This document shows positions 34,340 to 45,389 of a DNA stretch of 64,000 nt, piece after piece. How positions within the stretch are numbered: the first letter of the stretch is position 1; each line of letters begins with the position of its first letter. Location: positions 109,090 to 173,089 of the forward strand of contig MEHQ01001009.1 in the NCBI GenBank assembly GCA_008828725.1. The letters run 5' to 3'. The position numbers were made by a program, and so were the translations under genes. Below the pieces are notes generated by a model, which saw only the letters and a list, made by a program, of their open reading frames with translations, ran no database searches and was not told where the DNA came from. Source of the stretch: Saccharina japonica (lineage: Eukaryota > Sar > Phaeophyceae > Laminariales > Laminariaceae).

Positions 34340-35600
34340 GCGACACCGCCTGTCTGTGTGATAATGTCCTCGGGCAGTGATCTAAAACTGACTTATTGAT
34401 TGGCGCATGCCAGAGATATGACGCACCGTCAAACATCTTTGATCTTGATATTTTTCGTTTCATTTCACACGGGAGAGAAAAGGTGTTCAATACGATTTTT
34501 CCTGCAGTCCTCCCTGTCACGCTGCGCGCTATGACTATACTTTCGCCGTGTTGTCAGCATTTCCGTCGCTTGTCGCATAGACCACGATAGTTTCTCCTAT
34601 TAGGACCGTTCGTTATTATCGGAGAGTTCTTTTGTTTCCATATTCGGAAAATAGTTCACAGATAGATTGGGAAAAAACAAAACATCCGATATTTCACATA
34701 TGTTCTACGTATGGAAATGAGACCAACTATTATAGCAAAACATATGTTTCGCCCTTAGAACTGAATTATAGGCCAAATACACCTGTTTTACCCGGCTGCG
34801 CTGTCCAAACCACCGATACACTCCTCAAGATCCACAGGTAGTTTTCCGACGGCTTTCTGGAGCAGTTCTCTGTTTCTCTAGGGTCTCAAAATACGCCAGA
34901 AAGCCCCCGAGCAACTACGGGAAGTATCCTGAGGAGTCTACAGGTGTTTTGGACCGGTCCCGCCGAGTAAATCGCGTAGTATCGGCCCAAAATCTCAGTT
35001 CTGCGGGCCCAAAAATGATTTCCCATATTATATGGAAAATATTTCACAAACGAGAAAAAAAACAAAAGCTCTCCGATAACAATAAAGGCTCTTATTCGAG
35101 CTACACGCAGTCGACTCCTGAGTCCGTCTCGAACCAGGAAACGTGCGACTTCAGCGCATATAGCGGGTCAAAGCCACGGTTCATTCCAACAGGCCCCACG
35201 TGACGCTAAGCATACTCGGATCCGTGGCATGCCCGTTCCATGAGCCGATTCGTGGGTGTTGGGGTGAGCATAGTCGGCAACCCCCATCGGCAGTAAGGAA
35301 GAGAGAGGGTGTCGTCGAGGACCACCAGTTTTGACATTGATTGTGTGCGTGTTTTTCGAAGTAATCAAAACGTCAATGTCCAATTGAACCAATTGATGTC
35401 ATAATGGGTGTAAACAATCACGCCTAAAATTAGTGATGGATCGTGATATCTCTTTGTTTGTTCCCAATACCTACGTCGTATTGTTCTCTCAACTCGCCGA
35501 CCTGCCCCCCAGTGCCAGATCCCTGCCCGCTCCAACCCACGAATGAAGCCCGGTACCACAATAGATGATCTTCTTCCTTTATATCGCAGCCCTTTCCAGC
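34340..35600. other. No gene recognised
   Basis: Unique-looking sequence with short frames on both strands. No domain, no splice-supported exon and no family repeat that I could identify. Confidence 0.4.
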
Positions 35601-35617
35601 CTCTGTTTGTCTGTCCG

Positions 35618-36004
35618 TTGTTGTTGTTGTTTTTTGTTTTTTTTTCCAACCCATTTAGTATCTTCGCCCGTCGTTTCTCTCTCCTTCCTAGTCATAACTC
35701 AGATCTGGGGTCATAAAGTGGGCTCCTCTCCCTCCTCCCCCACTACGGTTCGTGCCTTGCATTTTCATCGCGAGAAAACTTCAGCCCTTTCTTCCCTCGT
35801 CGACTCGCATCGAAATGTGCCTTCTACGCACGCTGCTCGGCGCCCTCAGCAGTTGATTCCGTTTCAACTTTGTTTTTGCAAATAAACTCAAACGCCCGAC
35901 CCGCGTGAGATTCGAACGGCGTGCATCAACTCCTAGAAACATTCGAGGGTACCACGGACTGTCTGTCATTCCAATTATGTACCCTCACCAATTAGACGAT
36001 GAAC
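35618..36004 (-). mobile_element. Full-length tRNA-derived SINE, minus strand
   Basis: On the minus strand: head with A box TCGTCTAATTGGTGAGG and B box CGTTCGAATCTC (35890-36004), the common body, then a tail of ATGGGTTGGAAAAAAAAAC and (AAC)n at 35618-35632. The head differs from that of the 26111 SINE while the body is the same. Confidence 0.75.
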
Positions 36005-36626
36005 TTTTCCCCACATACCCGTATTTTTAATCACGCCAACGATTCACTACCTCTCCACAAACCCCAGATTCCCTCCGCTCAATCTTCCACATTGGTTAAT
36101 CGACACACCCGGTCATTTTTCAGTATATAAAAACAGAGCTTCGCCTCTCTCTATATACATATCTCCTAAGGATAAACTGAGCGAGCCTCGGCCGAGTGTG
36201 CTGGTGGTCGGCTCATAGGAGATCGGATTTCCTAGCGAATCGTTGGAAGAGTTGTTCCCAACGATTTGCGGGGTGTGAGTTGCCGTACAGAGAAAGTTGA
36301 GTTCGCACAAACAGGGTGTTTTCCGCGTTGGATTTTTCCATATACCGGGGAAGGTTGCCAATAACACTAAACTCGATGGTTGTGGAAAGGTTTGGTCAAG
36401 ATTCTCTCAAAAACACAAATTGAGAACAACGTTCGACGTTATTATAAATAGTACCCTTGCCGTTCGTTGTCGAGAAACTCGGTGCTGAAAGACGATCTCA
36501 CCCCTGGGCGAACTCAATGTAATCCAATGCCGATACCAGTGTACTCTATACGTCAGATAATATTTGTTAACGCCACACTGAACCCAAACCCCCTTGTTCC
36601 TCTTGCACGCGTGTGTTCGGAGAACG

Positions 36627-36770
36627 CAGGTCAGCTACCGGGTCATTCGAGTCGAGGATCAAGATGGCCTGCACCGAGGCCTTCCCGAGGCGGCCGAGCA
36701 CGGCGTTGCCCAACTGCAGGCGCCGACGGCGTTCAACACGGGGGAACTCGGTGTAGCCGGTCATTCACCC
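36627..36770 (-). pseudogene. Possible Calx-beta exon remnant, minus strand
   Basis: The minus frame reads LQLGNAVLGRLGKASVQ and ends LILDSNDP before a GTAGCT donor. This matches the last strands of a Calx-beta fold (hydrophobic-GNAxLG...A-x-V-x-I-x-D-x-x-D). Third positions are almost all G/C on this strand. Only one piece is visible and it lies antisense to the upstream side of the vWD/root-cap-like gene. Alternatively the + strand reading after CAG at 36629 belongs to that gene. Confidence 0.3.
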
Positions 36771-36880
36771 TTGCCACCATCCACAGCACGGGATCTTATG
36801 GGCGACGACGAGAAAAAATGCCTCGTAGACGTCATCATAATAGTGATAAAGTATTTATTGAACAGGTTCTTGAGACGCAG

Positions 36881-38602
36881 GCTTGCCGAGGGTGATTTCG
36901 CGGTGCCCACACAGATCAGGACGTCCATTACGATCACTGACCCCGTGGATGGGGAGACCGTCTACCCTCTGGTCGTTGAGGTTGAGACCAACGGGGAAGG
37001 CACCGTGGAGTTGGAGTCCACCCCCGCGCAGCTCAATGAGGACGGCACAGGACTCTGCGTCGGTTGCACCTTGTCTATCTTAGCTGGGGAGTGCATCTCT
37101 GGAGACTGTGATAACTACGACATGGACGCCACCAATGACGCTAACAGGGATACCCAAGCTTCGGTACGCGCTGTCACAAGCAAGTGTTGATTGTGTTTTT
37201 TTTTCAGGATGTGTATTATTATTATTATTATGGCAGTGCTCGTTGAGAAAAACCCACGGATAACATCTCTCACCGGTGGAAGCGTCGACGGATTTAGTTT
37301 TGGGGGTCGGACGCATGCTACGGTAGAGGCAGCACTTTTTGGCTGAATCGTTTTCTGAACGATCGGGCTCCTTAACCCAAATTCGTCGGACTTTCATTTT
37401 TTGTGACGAATAATGTTTCGGGGGGTATACTTCGGTCATTATATTTCTCACCCGGCAGCACCTTTATTTTCTTCCAAAATCATTTTTGTCGGTGAGGTAT
37501 GACGCTCCTTAAGTGAGGAGCTCAGAAAAAACACGGTGCCCTTCTATCGTAGCCTGTGTCGTCGATTTAATGCAGTGTTGCTTACTTACACAGCAATCGA
37601 CATCGGTGCGTCGTCCCTGCTGTAGGTGTACCCCGACGTCTGGCGATTTCACTTACTCGCGTTTTTTTTTGTTAACATGCTGGCTCTGTCTCGATACCGC
37701 AGGTGTGTGGCGACCCTCACATGGTCGGGTTGCTCGGCCAGAAAGTCGACTGGGCTGGCGTGGATGGTGAGTGGTACTGCTTGATCTCGGACGGAGAAGA
37801 CTTCCAGCTCAACGTCCGCGTGACGGCTCCCATGCCGGAGGACTTCCCGGACAGGCAACTCGTGACCGGGGTCAGTCTTCTGCTGCCGAACGGCCACTCG
37901 CTGGTGGTGGAGGTGAAGGATCCCTACACGGTCGAAACGGACGGGTGTGTGGCGGGCCCCAGCACACCTTGCCTGGCGGACGGAGCTCTCCGTGTCCTGG
38001 TTGACAACGAAGAAGCTCCTGAGCTGCAAATCCCCGGCGAGAACATCGCCTTGCCGGAGGGTGTGCTCGTCTCCGCCACCAACCTGCCTGCAGAGTGCCG
38101 TCCGTTCGGAGGGGACATCATCTGGGCGGCACAGTTCGAGCAAATGACAGCTGGCCGGCGGTCCTTGCGCGCGAGTTACCGTACCCCTCTTGACGAGTGG
38201 GTTCTGGAGCCCGACACCCTCGCCGCCCCGACATGGTGCGCGAAGTTTTTGGAGCATGGCCCGACCCAACTGTTGGCCATGCAGTCCAACCACGCGACTC
38301 TTCGCATCGAGACCCCTGTGATCGATCTCCGTGTCAACATCGGCATCAACCACCAGGAGTTGGTCGTGGCGGACGACGGCAGCACCGTGGTCCCCGAGCT
38401 GGAGTTCTGGCAGACCGACCTCGGGCTGGAGTGGCACAGCTTCTCCGACACCGTCGGCGGCATGCTCGGGGACACGTCTCGCTTCGTCTTCGACAACGCT
38501 GGAAATCCGATCAGGAAGGGTATCGATGCTCTCCACGGGCCTGTCGAGAACTACCATGTTTCCGATGCTCTTGGGGTGGGCTTTGAGCAGCTGAAAAAGT
38601 GA
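36881..38602 (+). CDS. Secreted-type vWD/root-cap-like protein, 3' two exons
   Basis: Exons 36881-37163 (donor GTACGC) and 37703-38602 (acceptor CGCAG, stop TGA) join in phase 0. The first ends in an acidic segment and begins with a beta-rich stretch (TSITITDPVDGETV) reminiscent of Ig/Big-like folds. The second opens VCGDPHMVG, the CGDPH signature of von Willebrand D-like domains, followed by YCLISD and cysteines around VAGPSTPC and AECRPFG. The remaining ~200 residues resemble the root-cap/LEA-related extracellular proteins of plants in layout. About 393 residues are seen; the 5' end, including any signal peptide, is upstream and not found. Cysteines and CGDPH suggest an extracellular or cell-wall role, which is inference. 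The 539-bp intron carries a MITE. Codons strongly favour C/G in third position. The last 542 bp of coding sequence is repeated at 39334-39875. Confidence 0.8.
37310..37560 (-). mobile_element. GACGC-family MITE in the intron, TSD GTCG
   Basis: 251 bp with the family terminal repeats in reversed interior orientation. Duplicates GTCG are at 37306-37309 and 37561-37564. It lies wholly inside the intron, so it leaves the coding sequence intact. Confidence 0.88.
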
Positions 38603-39332
38603 TTTGACTTCTAAAACCAAAGTTTCGGGATAACGAGAGAGGTTGGTGCAACGTGGTGCTCGCGAACTATAGACTGTAGCGCCCTCGTTTTGAAGCAGAA
38701 GAGCAAGTTGAAAGGGTTTGTGCGGCTCCTGCTGCGCTTGAGATGTCTTAGCTGAGCAAGTTGGTATTATACGTGCGGCTCCAGCTAAGATTTGGCATAA
38801 TACGCCCATACCGTGTACGGGGGCCCCACATCACCTTGGAGGGCCCTGCATGATTACGCACGCGCAACGGTAAAATATTACGATATTGGTGGTAATAATA
38901 GATGGGAGACAGACGGCGAGCGAAGGGGGAGGCTGGACCGGAAGCTTGAAGTACCCTTTCACGGGTAGGGGGGACATGGCTGTGATTGAGTAGAGGCCAA
39001 CATTCATACATTAGAAAAGGGGAAACCCCTGACGGCCTCCCAGGAGGTAGTGACATATATTTTTGGTTGCTGTATGTAGCCATTGCTGGTATACAGACCA
39101 GGTCGCTTTGAGGATTCAGATGCGTTCAAACGACCACGGTTGGGAAAATCGGAAAAGGTGTTGATGAACAGACCGTAGTGAGTGGTGTGCTAGATACCCC
39201 CACCCCTAATCAGCAGCAGCAGTGAAAGAATGACGCGTGTGTCGAGGCTCTGTCTCTACGGAGAGAGATGGCAGAGGTGGCACCGGAGTGTCTGTGAAGA
39301 TCACTTGTGTAGAAGAAGAAAAGTCATGGTTT
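38603..39332 (+). repeat. 3' flank of the vWD/root-cap-like gene, mostly duplicated downstream
   Basis: 38603-39223 recurs at 39876-40495 with about a dozen differences. 39224-39332 is unique. It would contain the 3' UTR; no clear AATAAA signal was identified. Confidence 0.7.
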
Positions 39333-39333
39333 N
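39333..39333. other. Single ambiguous base (probable contig join)
   Basis: The duplicate of 38059-39223 starts at the very next base, which argues for an assembly join between overlapping contigs. Confidence 0.8.
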
Positions 39334-39875
39334 GGTGTGCTCGTCTCCGCCACCAACCTGCCTGCAGAGTGCCGTCCGTTCGGAGGGGACATCATCTGGG
39401 CGGCACAGTTCGAGCAAATGACAGCTGGCCGGCGGTCCTTGCGCGCGAGTTCCGTACCCCTCTTGACGAGTGGGTTCTGGAGCCCGACACCCTCGCCGCC
39501 CCGACATGGTGCGCGAAGTTTTTGGAGCATGGCCCGACCCAACTGTTGGCCATGCAGTCCAACCACGCGACTCTTCGCATCGAGACCCCTGTGATCGATC
39601 TCCGTGTCAACATCGGCATCAACCACCAGGAGTTGGTCGTGGCGGACGACGGCAGCACCGTGGTCCCCGAGCTGGAGTTCTGGCAGACCGACCTCGGGCT
39701 GGAGTGGCACAGCTTCTCCGACACCGTCGGCGGCATGCTCGGGGACACGTCTCGCTTCGTCTTCGACAACGCTGGAAATCCGATCAGGAAGGGTATCGAT
39801 GCTCTCCACGGGCCTGTCGAGAACTACCATGTTTCCGATGCTCTTGGGGTGGGCTTTGAGCAGCTGAAAAAGTGA
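39334..39875 (+). pseudogene. Truncated, frameshifted duplicate of the vWD/root-cap-like gene end
   Basis: Matches 38059-38602 almost base for base. One A is missing near 39452 (GCGAGTTCCG here, GCGAGTTACCG in the first copy), so the sequence before and after lies in different frames. The 5' half of the exon, including CGDPH, is absent. The copy starts exactly after the N at 39333. It may be a haplotype or assembly duplicate and the missing A a sequencing error, not a real pseudogene. Confidence 0.75.
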
Positions 39876-40495
39876 TTTGACCTCTAAAACCAAAGTTGCG
39901 GGATAACGAGAGAGGTTGGTGCAACGTGGTGCTCGCGAACTATAGACTGTTGCGCCCTCGTTTTGAAGCAGAAGAGCAAGTTGAAAGGGTTTGTGCGGCT
40001 CCTGCTGCGCTTGAGATGTCTTAGCTGAGCAAGTTGGTATTATACGTGCGGCTCCAGCTAAGATTTGGCATAATACGCCCATACCGTGTACGGGGGCCCC
40101 ACATCACCTTGGAGGGCCCTCCATGATTACGCACGCGCAACGGTAAAATATTACGATATTGGTGGTAATAATAGATGGGAGACAGACGGCGAGCGAAGGG
40201 GGAGGCTGGACCGGGAGCTTGAAGTACCCTTTCACGGGTAGGGGGGACATGGCTGTGATTGAGTAGAGGCCAACATTCATACATTAGAAAAGGGGAAACC
40301 CCTGACGGCCTCCCAGGAGGTAGTGGCATATATTTTTGGTTGCTGTATGTAGCCATTGCTGGTATACAGACCAGGTCGCTTTGAGGATTCAGATGCGCTC
40401 AAACGACCACGGTTGGGGAAATCGGAAAAGGCGTTGATGAACAGACCGTAGTGAGTGGTGTGCTAGATACCCCCACCCCTAATCAGCAGCAGCAG
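39876..40495 (+). repeat. Second copy of the gene's 3' flank
   Basis: Matches 38603-39223. Both copies end in (CAG)n before diverging. Confidence 0.8.
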
Positions 40496-40619
40496 ATGTA
40501 ATATATGACCCCGAATCAAGGTGTGTATAACATTACTTGTGGGCGTGCGAGACTGTACTCCAGCATTATAAACTACACTCGAACAGTAACAAAAAGGCCA
40601 GTTGCGTACAACTTGGTAT

Positions 40620-40872
40620 GACGCATGCTACGATAGAGGTGCACCATGTTTTGTCTGAGCTCCTCACTTAAGGAGCGTCATACCTCACCGAACAAACGAT
40701 TTTGGAGGAAACTAAAAGTGCTGCCGGATCAGAAATCTCACGACCGAAGTATACTCTGAAGCATATTTCGTCACAAAAATGAAAGTCCGACGAATTTGGA
40801 TTAAGGAGCCCGATCGTTCAGAAAACGATTCAGCCAAAAAGTGCTACAGGTACCTCTACCGTAGCACGCGTC
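40620..40872 (+). mobile_element. GACGC-family MITE, 253 bp, TSD GTAT
   Basis: Intact terminal repeats. Duplicates GTAT are at 40616-40619 and 40873-40876. This is one of the cleanest family members. Confidence 0.9.
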
Positions 40873-40879
40873 GTATATC

Positions 40880-41360
40880 ATGCATCGGTATACAATAGAT
40901 AGCACTCGCCGGGTACTGAGTGAGGGCGGTTTGATTGGGAGGATGTTGGCGCGTGCGAGTTCACAAGGAAGGTTCTTAACGTACCTCTGGGGGGCCGCGC
41001 GATGTCGCAGTCGACGACCCGGCAGATACTACCAGGAACGGTTTTGTTTTCGGCATTGCGATGTGTTCCCCCTTTGTGTTTCCCCCCCTACACATCCCCG
41101 ACCATTCAGTCAGAAGCCTTTCTAGATGTGCTCTGCTGTGCTTGGCTCTCGTTCTTAGCTCAGTTTTGTTTTCGTTTGCTGTCCGGCTTTGTTCGTGGGA
41201 TGTATATTTTTTATTTTGTTTATTTCGGCCATTACTCTGTTGATCGGTGTAAACCTAGACCAGGTCTGTTGGCTTCCACGACGCCATCAACTACTGCATT
41301 TTAGAGTGTTAGGTAGGTTCAGGATTACGATCCATTTAAGAACAACTGCTCAGCCTCATG
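40880..41360. other. No gene recognised
   Basis: T-rich sequence with short hydrophobic frames that follow from its composition. No domain. Confidence 0.4.
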
Positions 41361-41364
41361 TTTG

Positions 41365-41550
41365 GGGTGTGGCCGGGGGGGGGTGTACTTCATTGTCATG
41401 CATGGCCGTAGTCGTATGACCATAGACCCTCGCATCCCTACAATGCCGGGACGGAGCACGTTGGGGGAGGGGAGGGGAGGGGGGGGTGGAAGGGGGAGGG
41501 GGAGGGGGTTGGAGGCGGGCGGGCATGGGGTTGTGGCGGAGTAAGGGCAA

Positions 41551-41649
<99 letters not shown>

Positions 41650-41700
41650 ACTCATTTGTTGCTTGCCTTAATCATTTGACCATTGACCAAGGTTTGGCCG
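41365..41700 (+). repeat. G-run repeat copy containing a 97-base G homopolymer
   Basis: Order: GTGTGGCC, G run, TGTACTTCATTGTCATGC, the CCGTAGTCGTATGACCATAG block, G-rich stretch, then about 97 uninterrupted G (41552-41648), then GTACTCATTTGTTGCTTGCC. The same right-hand junction after a G run occurs near 5520-5560. Confidence 0.9.
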
Positions 41701-41704
41701 GACG

Positions 41705-43470
41705 GGGGGGGTAAACGTGCGATTAGTCATCAGTAATATATTCTGCTCGATGACACCATTATCTCTGAGTTGACACTACTACAGCAGGCGTGTTCCCCCT
41801 GGTGAAGTTTAGCCCCAAGTACAGTATTCCGGTATGGGTACAGTATGGTATCTGTCTACCGAGCTCATCAGGTTGAGCACGTAATCTAAGATGCTTTTGC
41901 GATCATACGAAGTATACGTACAGAGCCGTGCCACCTCTACTATGATAGGCGCTACTGGTACGGTATTCGAGAAGGTCTCTATGAGAGAGGGGGGGAAGGG
42001 GGGTGTTCTCACGATCATAAATAGCCGTACTGTAGTCGTATGGCCATAGACCCCCGCCTCCCTACTGATAGAATAATAATAATGATGTGAATCTTTCGCG
42101 GAGAAACACGTGTGGGTCTCTCTTGGAGAAACACGCAGGTGGCTTGGTGGCACCTAGTGACCGTGAGGTTACACTGTTGTTCAATAGAACAGAAAGGAAA
42201 TATATGGTTTGAAAGGTGGCGCTTATGTGGCCGTGCTCTAGAGAGCGGTGGTGTGTTAGGAGAGTGAGCTCGGTGGGGCTCACAACACTTGTGTGATCGC
42301 CTGGTGCGATCACCCCAGTAAGTTGGTTACAACTTACTCTACATGTCCTACATGTCTACATGACCCTCATGATCTGACCATGTGTCAGTACCCTCAATAT
42401 TCCATGTGCCAGTACCCTATGATACGATATACTACGAGTACGCTTAGTGCTTCCCCGATTGATAATCTTGTCTCATATTATCGTAGTAGATCTGTCAAGA
42501 TCAGATCAGAACAATAGATAGTTCTTCGATCGTACATTCTAACAGCAGTGTGCATCATGTGTTGCCTCTTGTCCGCGCCGTGGTTTTGGTGCATGTGTTC
42601 CTGTTGTTTGCTGTTTTTGTTGCAGTCTCGCGTTCTGCTTTACCCTCTCGATTGTGTGTGTGTGTCGAAATGTTATGGCATTAACAAACCGTGGACAAAA
42701 TGTAACGACACACGTACACAATATTCCGTAAACTGGCGAAGGATGGCACCCGGTGCGATCACGTTTTAAAGTAAACGTTCCCTCCCATCCCACCCTAGCC
42801 TCTTCCAGATCCCGCGTAGGGGTATATTTTTACTATCACGTTTACCCTTGTGACCACGTGCAGCATGCACTTTAAACAACATATACTCATACCATAGCGG
42901 CGGGGAGATCGTGAACGCCCAAGAAAGGGTCCGAGGAACGGTGCCTGTAGCATCAGGTACTTGCCAGCTCGAGACGACGGTAAACCTATAACAGCAGAGT
43001 CGTTTGGAGTTGTAAATCAATACCTGGTACAAAACAGTTGTTTTCAAAACTAAACTAAAATATACTGAATACTTCATTCAGTGTCCCTATAAAAATTAAC
43101 CGTTTCACAGCGCAAATCATTCATCGAGCAGTCTGTTTGCACTTGACGCTGCAGTGGTAGACTACTGTACGCGTAGTATCCAGGACTATCACAACGACGA
43201 GAGGCGCATATTGCCGAATAGGTGAACGGCCTGAAATTATGTGGCCGGTCCAAAACTCAACACTCACGGAAGCTCCCGAAATAAACCTAAATCCCAGTCT
43301 GCATGCAACGAACCCTTACAAAAGCGCCATGAGAAGACGCGCGACACCGAAACTGCGAATTCTGGATCAACCTGCATCCAGCAATCCTCTAAATGCCACC
43401 ATGTGAAAGACCGAAACATGCCACACAGACCGGCACGCTGCATAAACACCACCGCATATCTATACTTGGT
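41705..43470. other. No gene recognised
   Basis: Contains a diverged G-run family piece (42000-42062, here followed by AGAATAATAATAATG) and several short frames. One TACCWGGTA motif lies at 43021. Nothing resembles an exon of a known family. Confidence 0.4.
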
Positions 43471-43479
43471 TGTGTCAGT

Positions 43480-43994
43480 TCGATTGGTCAGATACTGTGC
43501 TGTGGTCGTTTCAAAGTGCTCGTTTCGTGTGGCCGTTTCTAGCGAGCGTAGGGCTGACCCACTTACCGACCGCGGTCGAACGCAGGTCTTCGAGAGTGAG
43601 GACCAAGACCAAGATATGCCAGGTACGTTTGTGTTGCTTGTTTTGTTTTGGCGTCTCTGTCGTGTCTTGTAGGCGGTTTTAGTCGTGTCGCGTGTTTATT
43701 AGAGGATTCGAGTCGTGTAGTTTGGGTGTGTAGGGAGTGCTTGGTGGTTTGTTTCGTTGAGTCTAGGGGGCATCAAGAGATCTCCTCTTGAAGGCGTGCA
43801 CCATGCCCGTGTTTTGTGGTTTTAGTCTCGGAGAGCAGGAGGAATGTATAAATTTGCGCCCGCAATCGTATTTCAGTATACCTTTTTTGGGTAAGTTAGC
43901 CTGTGACCACGGGAATCGACCGTGTCAAGTGTTGGATTAGTACGGACAGATGGAGGTACTGGATAGAGAGACCGGCACGGTTTTTAATGTGAAG

Positions 43995-44038
<44 letters not shown>

Positions 44039-44850
44039 CGTGCGCCATGCTCGCGGTTTTGATGAGAGTCGTCTTGGAGTTTGCGAGGCATGTAGAAATT
44101 TGCGCCCGAAATCTTGCGCCATGCCCGCCATGTTTTGGGGTTGACTCTTGACGTCTGAGGGACACGTAGAATTTTGCGCCTGAAACCTTGCGTTATGTCC
44201 GCCGTCGTTGGCGTTGAAGGAAAATGGCGTGAACAATGGTTTGCTGTCAGTGTAACACTCGGTGGGGCGGGCACGCCTGCTACACCGGGCGTGTTCGCTC
44301 CCGCCCCCCGTCCCGCTGCCAACTGTGTTTTTGCGCAGCACCATCTGGTTCATCCTGTGCTGGGAGCTGGTCGTCACCATCCTGTGTCGCCCGGGCGGGT
44401 TACTGGATGCTTGGCTGCTAGAGAAGTACCCGTGGCGATGACGGGTTTGAGCGTTCAGCGGCCGTGATGTATGCTCGTGTCAACCAAGAGTTTGTGTCAG
44501 TTGTGCTCCTATTTTCGAGCGGTCAGCGACCGTCTTTGTATGGTCCATTTAATCACGAGCTTGTGTCGGCTGTTTGGCTTCGTGTTTTTGAGTTGATTCG
44601 ATTGGTCAGATACTGTGCTGTGGCCGTTTCGAGTTGTCGTTTATCGTGAGCGTAGGGCTGACCACGCACCGACTGTCGTCGAACGCAGGTGTTGGCGAGT
44701 GAAGACGAAGACCAAGATATATTCCAGCGAAGTTTGTGGTTCTTGTACTGTTTTAGCGTCTTTGTCGTGTCTTGTACGAGGTTTGAGTCGTGTTGCGTGT
44801 TTTAAAAGAGATTCGACTTGTGTTGTGTGTGGCTTTGCAGGGCTGTTTAA
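43480..44850 (+). repeat. Diverged direct repeats ~1.1 kb apart
   Basis: 43480-43735 and 44600-44840 share CAGATACTGTGCTGTGG, GAGCGTAGGGCTGACC, GTCGAACGCAGGT, ACCAAGATAT and TTTGTCGTGTCTTGTA in the same order. An AAC-tailed repeat (43901-44037) lies between them. Confidence 0.65.
43901..44037 (+). repeat. AAC-tailed repeat with (AAC)n tail
   Basis: Starts CTGTGACCACGGGAATCG and ends TTTTTAATGTGAAGAC followed by about 14 AAC units. It is in the same orientation as the 12911 copy. Confidence 0.7.
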
Positions 44851-45115
44851 TGGCATCGTCTTGGAGTCAAGGAGGCATGTCAAACTTTGAGTCTGAAATC
44901 TTCAGCAATTTTCTCAGTTTTGGTTAGAGTCGTCTTGGAGTCTAAGGAGGGGAATGTAAAATGTTTGAGCCTGAAATCTTCCGCCGGGCTGGCGATTTTG
45001 GTCAGAGTCGCCTTGAAGTCTAGGGCGCGTATAGAATGTTGCGCCGGAAATATGGCGCCATGCTCACGGTTTTGGTCAGGGTCTTGGAGTCTAGAGGGCA
45101 TGTAGATAGAAGCGT
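44038..45115 (+). repeat. 71-78-bp degenerate minisatellite, two blocks
   Basis: Units contain GTCTTGGAGTCTAAGG, GGCATGTA, TTTGCGCCTGAAATCTT and CATGCCCGCGGTTTTGGT. Blocks lie at 44038-44220 and 44855-45115, with a stray unit near 43765-43830. Successive GTCTTGG words are at about 44858, 44932, 45010 and 45081. Confidence 0.65.
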
Positions 45116-45139
45116 CTGGAGTCTAGGTCTATGATTTTT

Positions 45140-45387
45140 GACGCATGCTACGATAGAGGCGCACCACATTTTGTCTGAGCTCCTCACTTACGGAGCGCCA
45201 TACCTCACCGGAAAAAATGATTTTGGAGGAAAAATAAAAGTCCTGCGGGATGAGAACTATCATTTTCGAAGTATACGCTCAACCATATTTCGTCAAAAAA
45301 ACAAATTCCGACGAATTTGGGTTAAGGAGCCCGATCGTTCAGGAAACGATTCAGCCTAAAAGTGCCCCCTCTACCGTACCACGCGTC
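45140..45387 (+). mobile_element. GACGC-family MITE, 248 bp
   Basis: Terminal repeats are intact except for one change in the right arm (GTACCACGCGTC). Flanking 4-mers TTTT and CTTC do not match, so no target duplication is visible. Confidence 0.82.
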
Positions 45388-45389
45388 CT

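Noticed and set aside
37649..38809. 386-codon minus-strand ORF opposite the vWD/root-cap-like gene
   Set aside because: Shadow of a GC-rich exon; the + frame has the CGDPH motif, splice borders and proper codon bias.
41356..41671. Poly-Pro and poly-Gly ORFs
   Set aside because: Direct translations of the G homopolymer.
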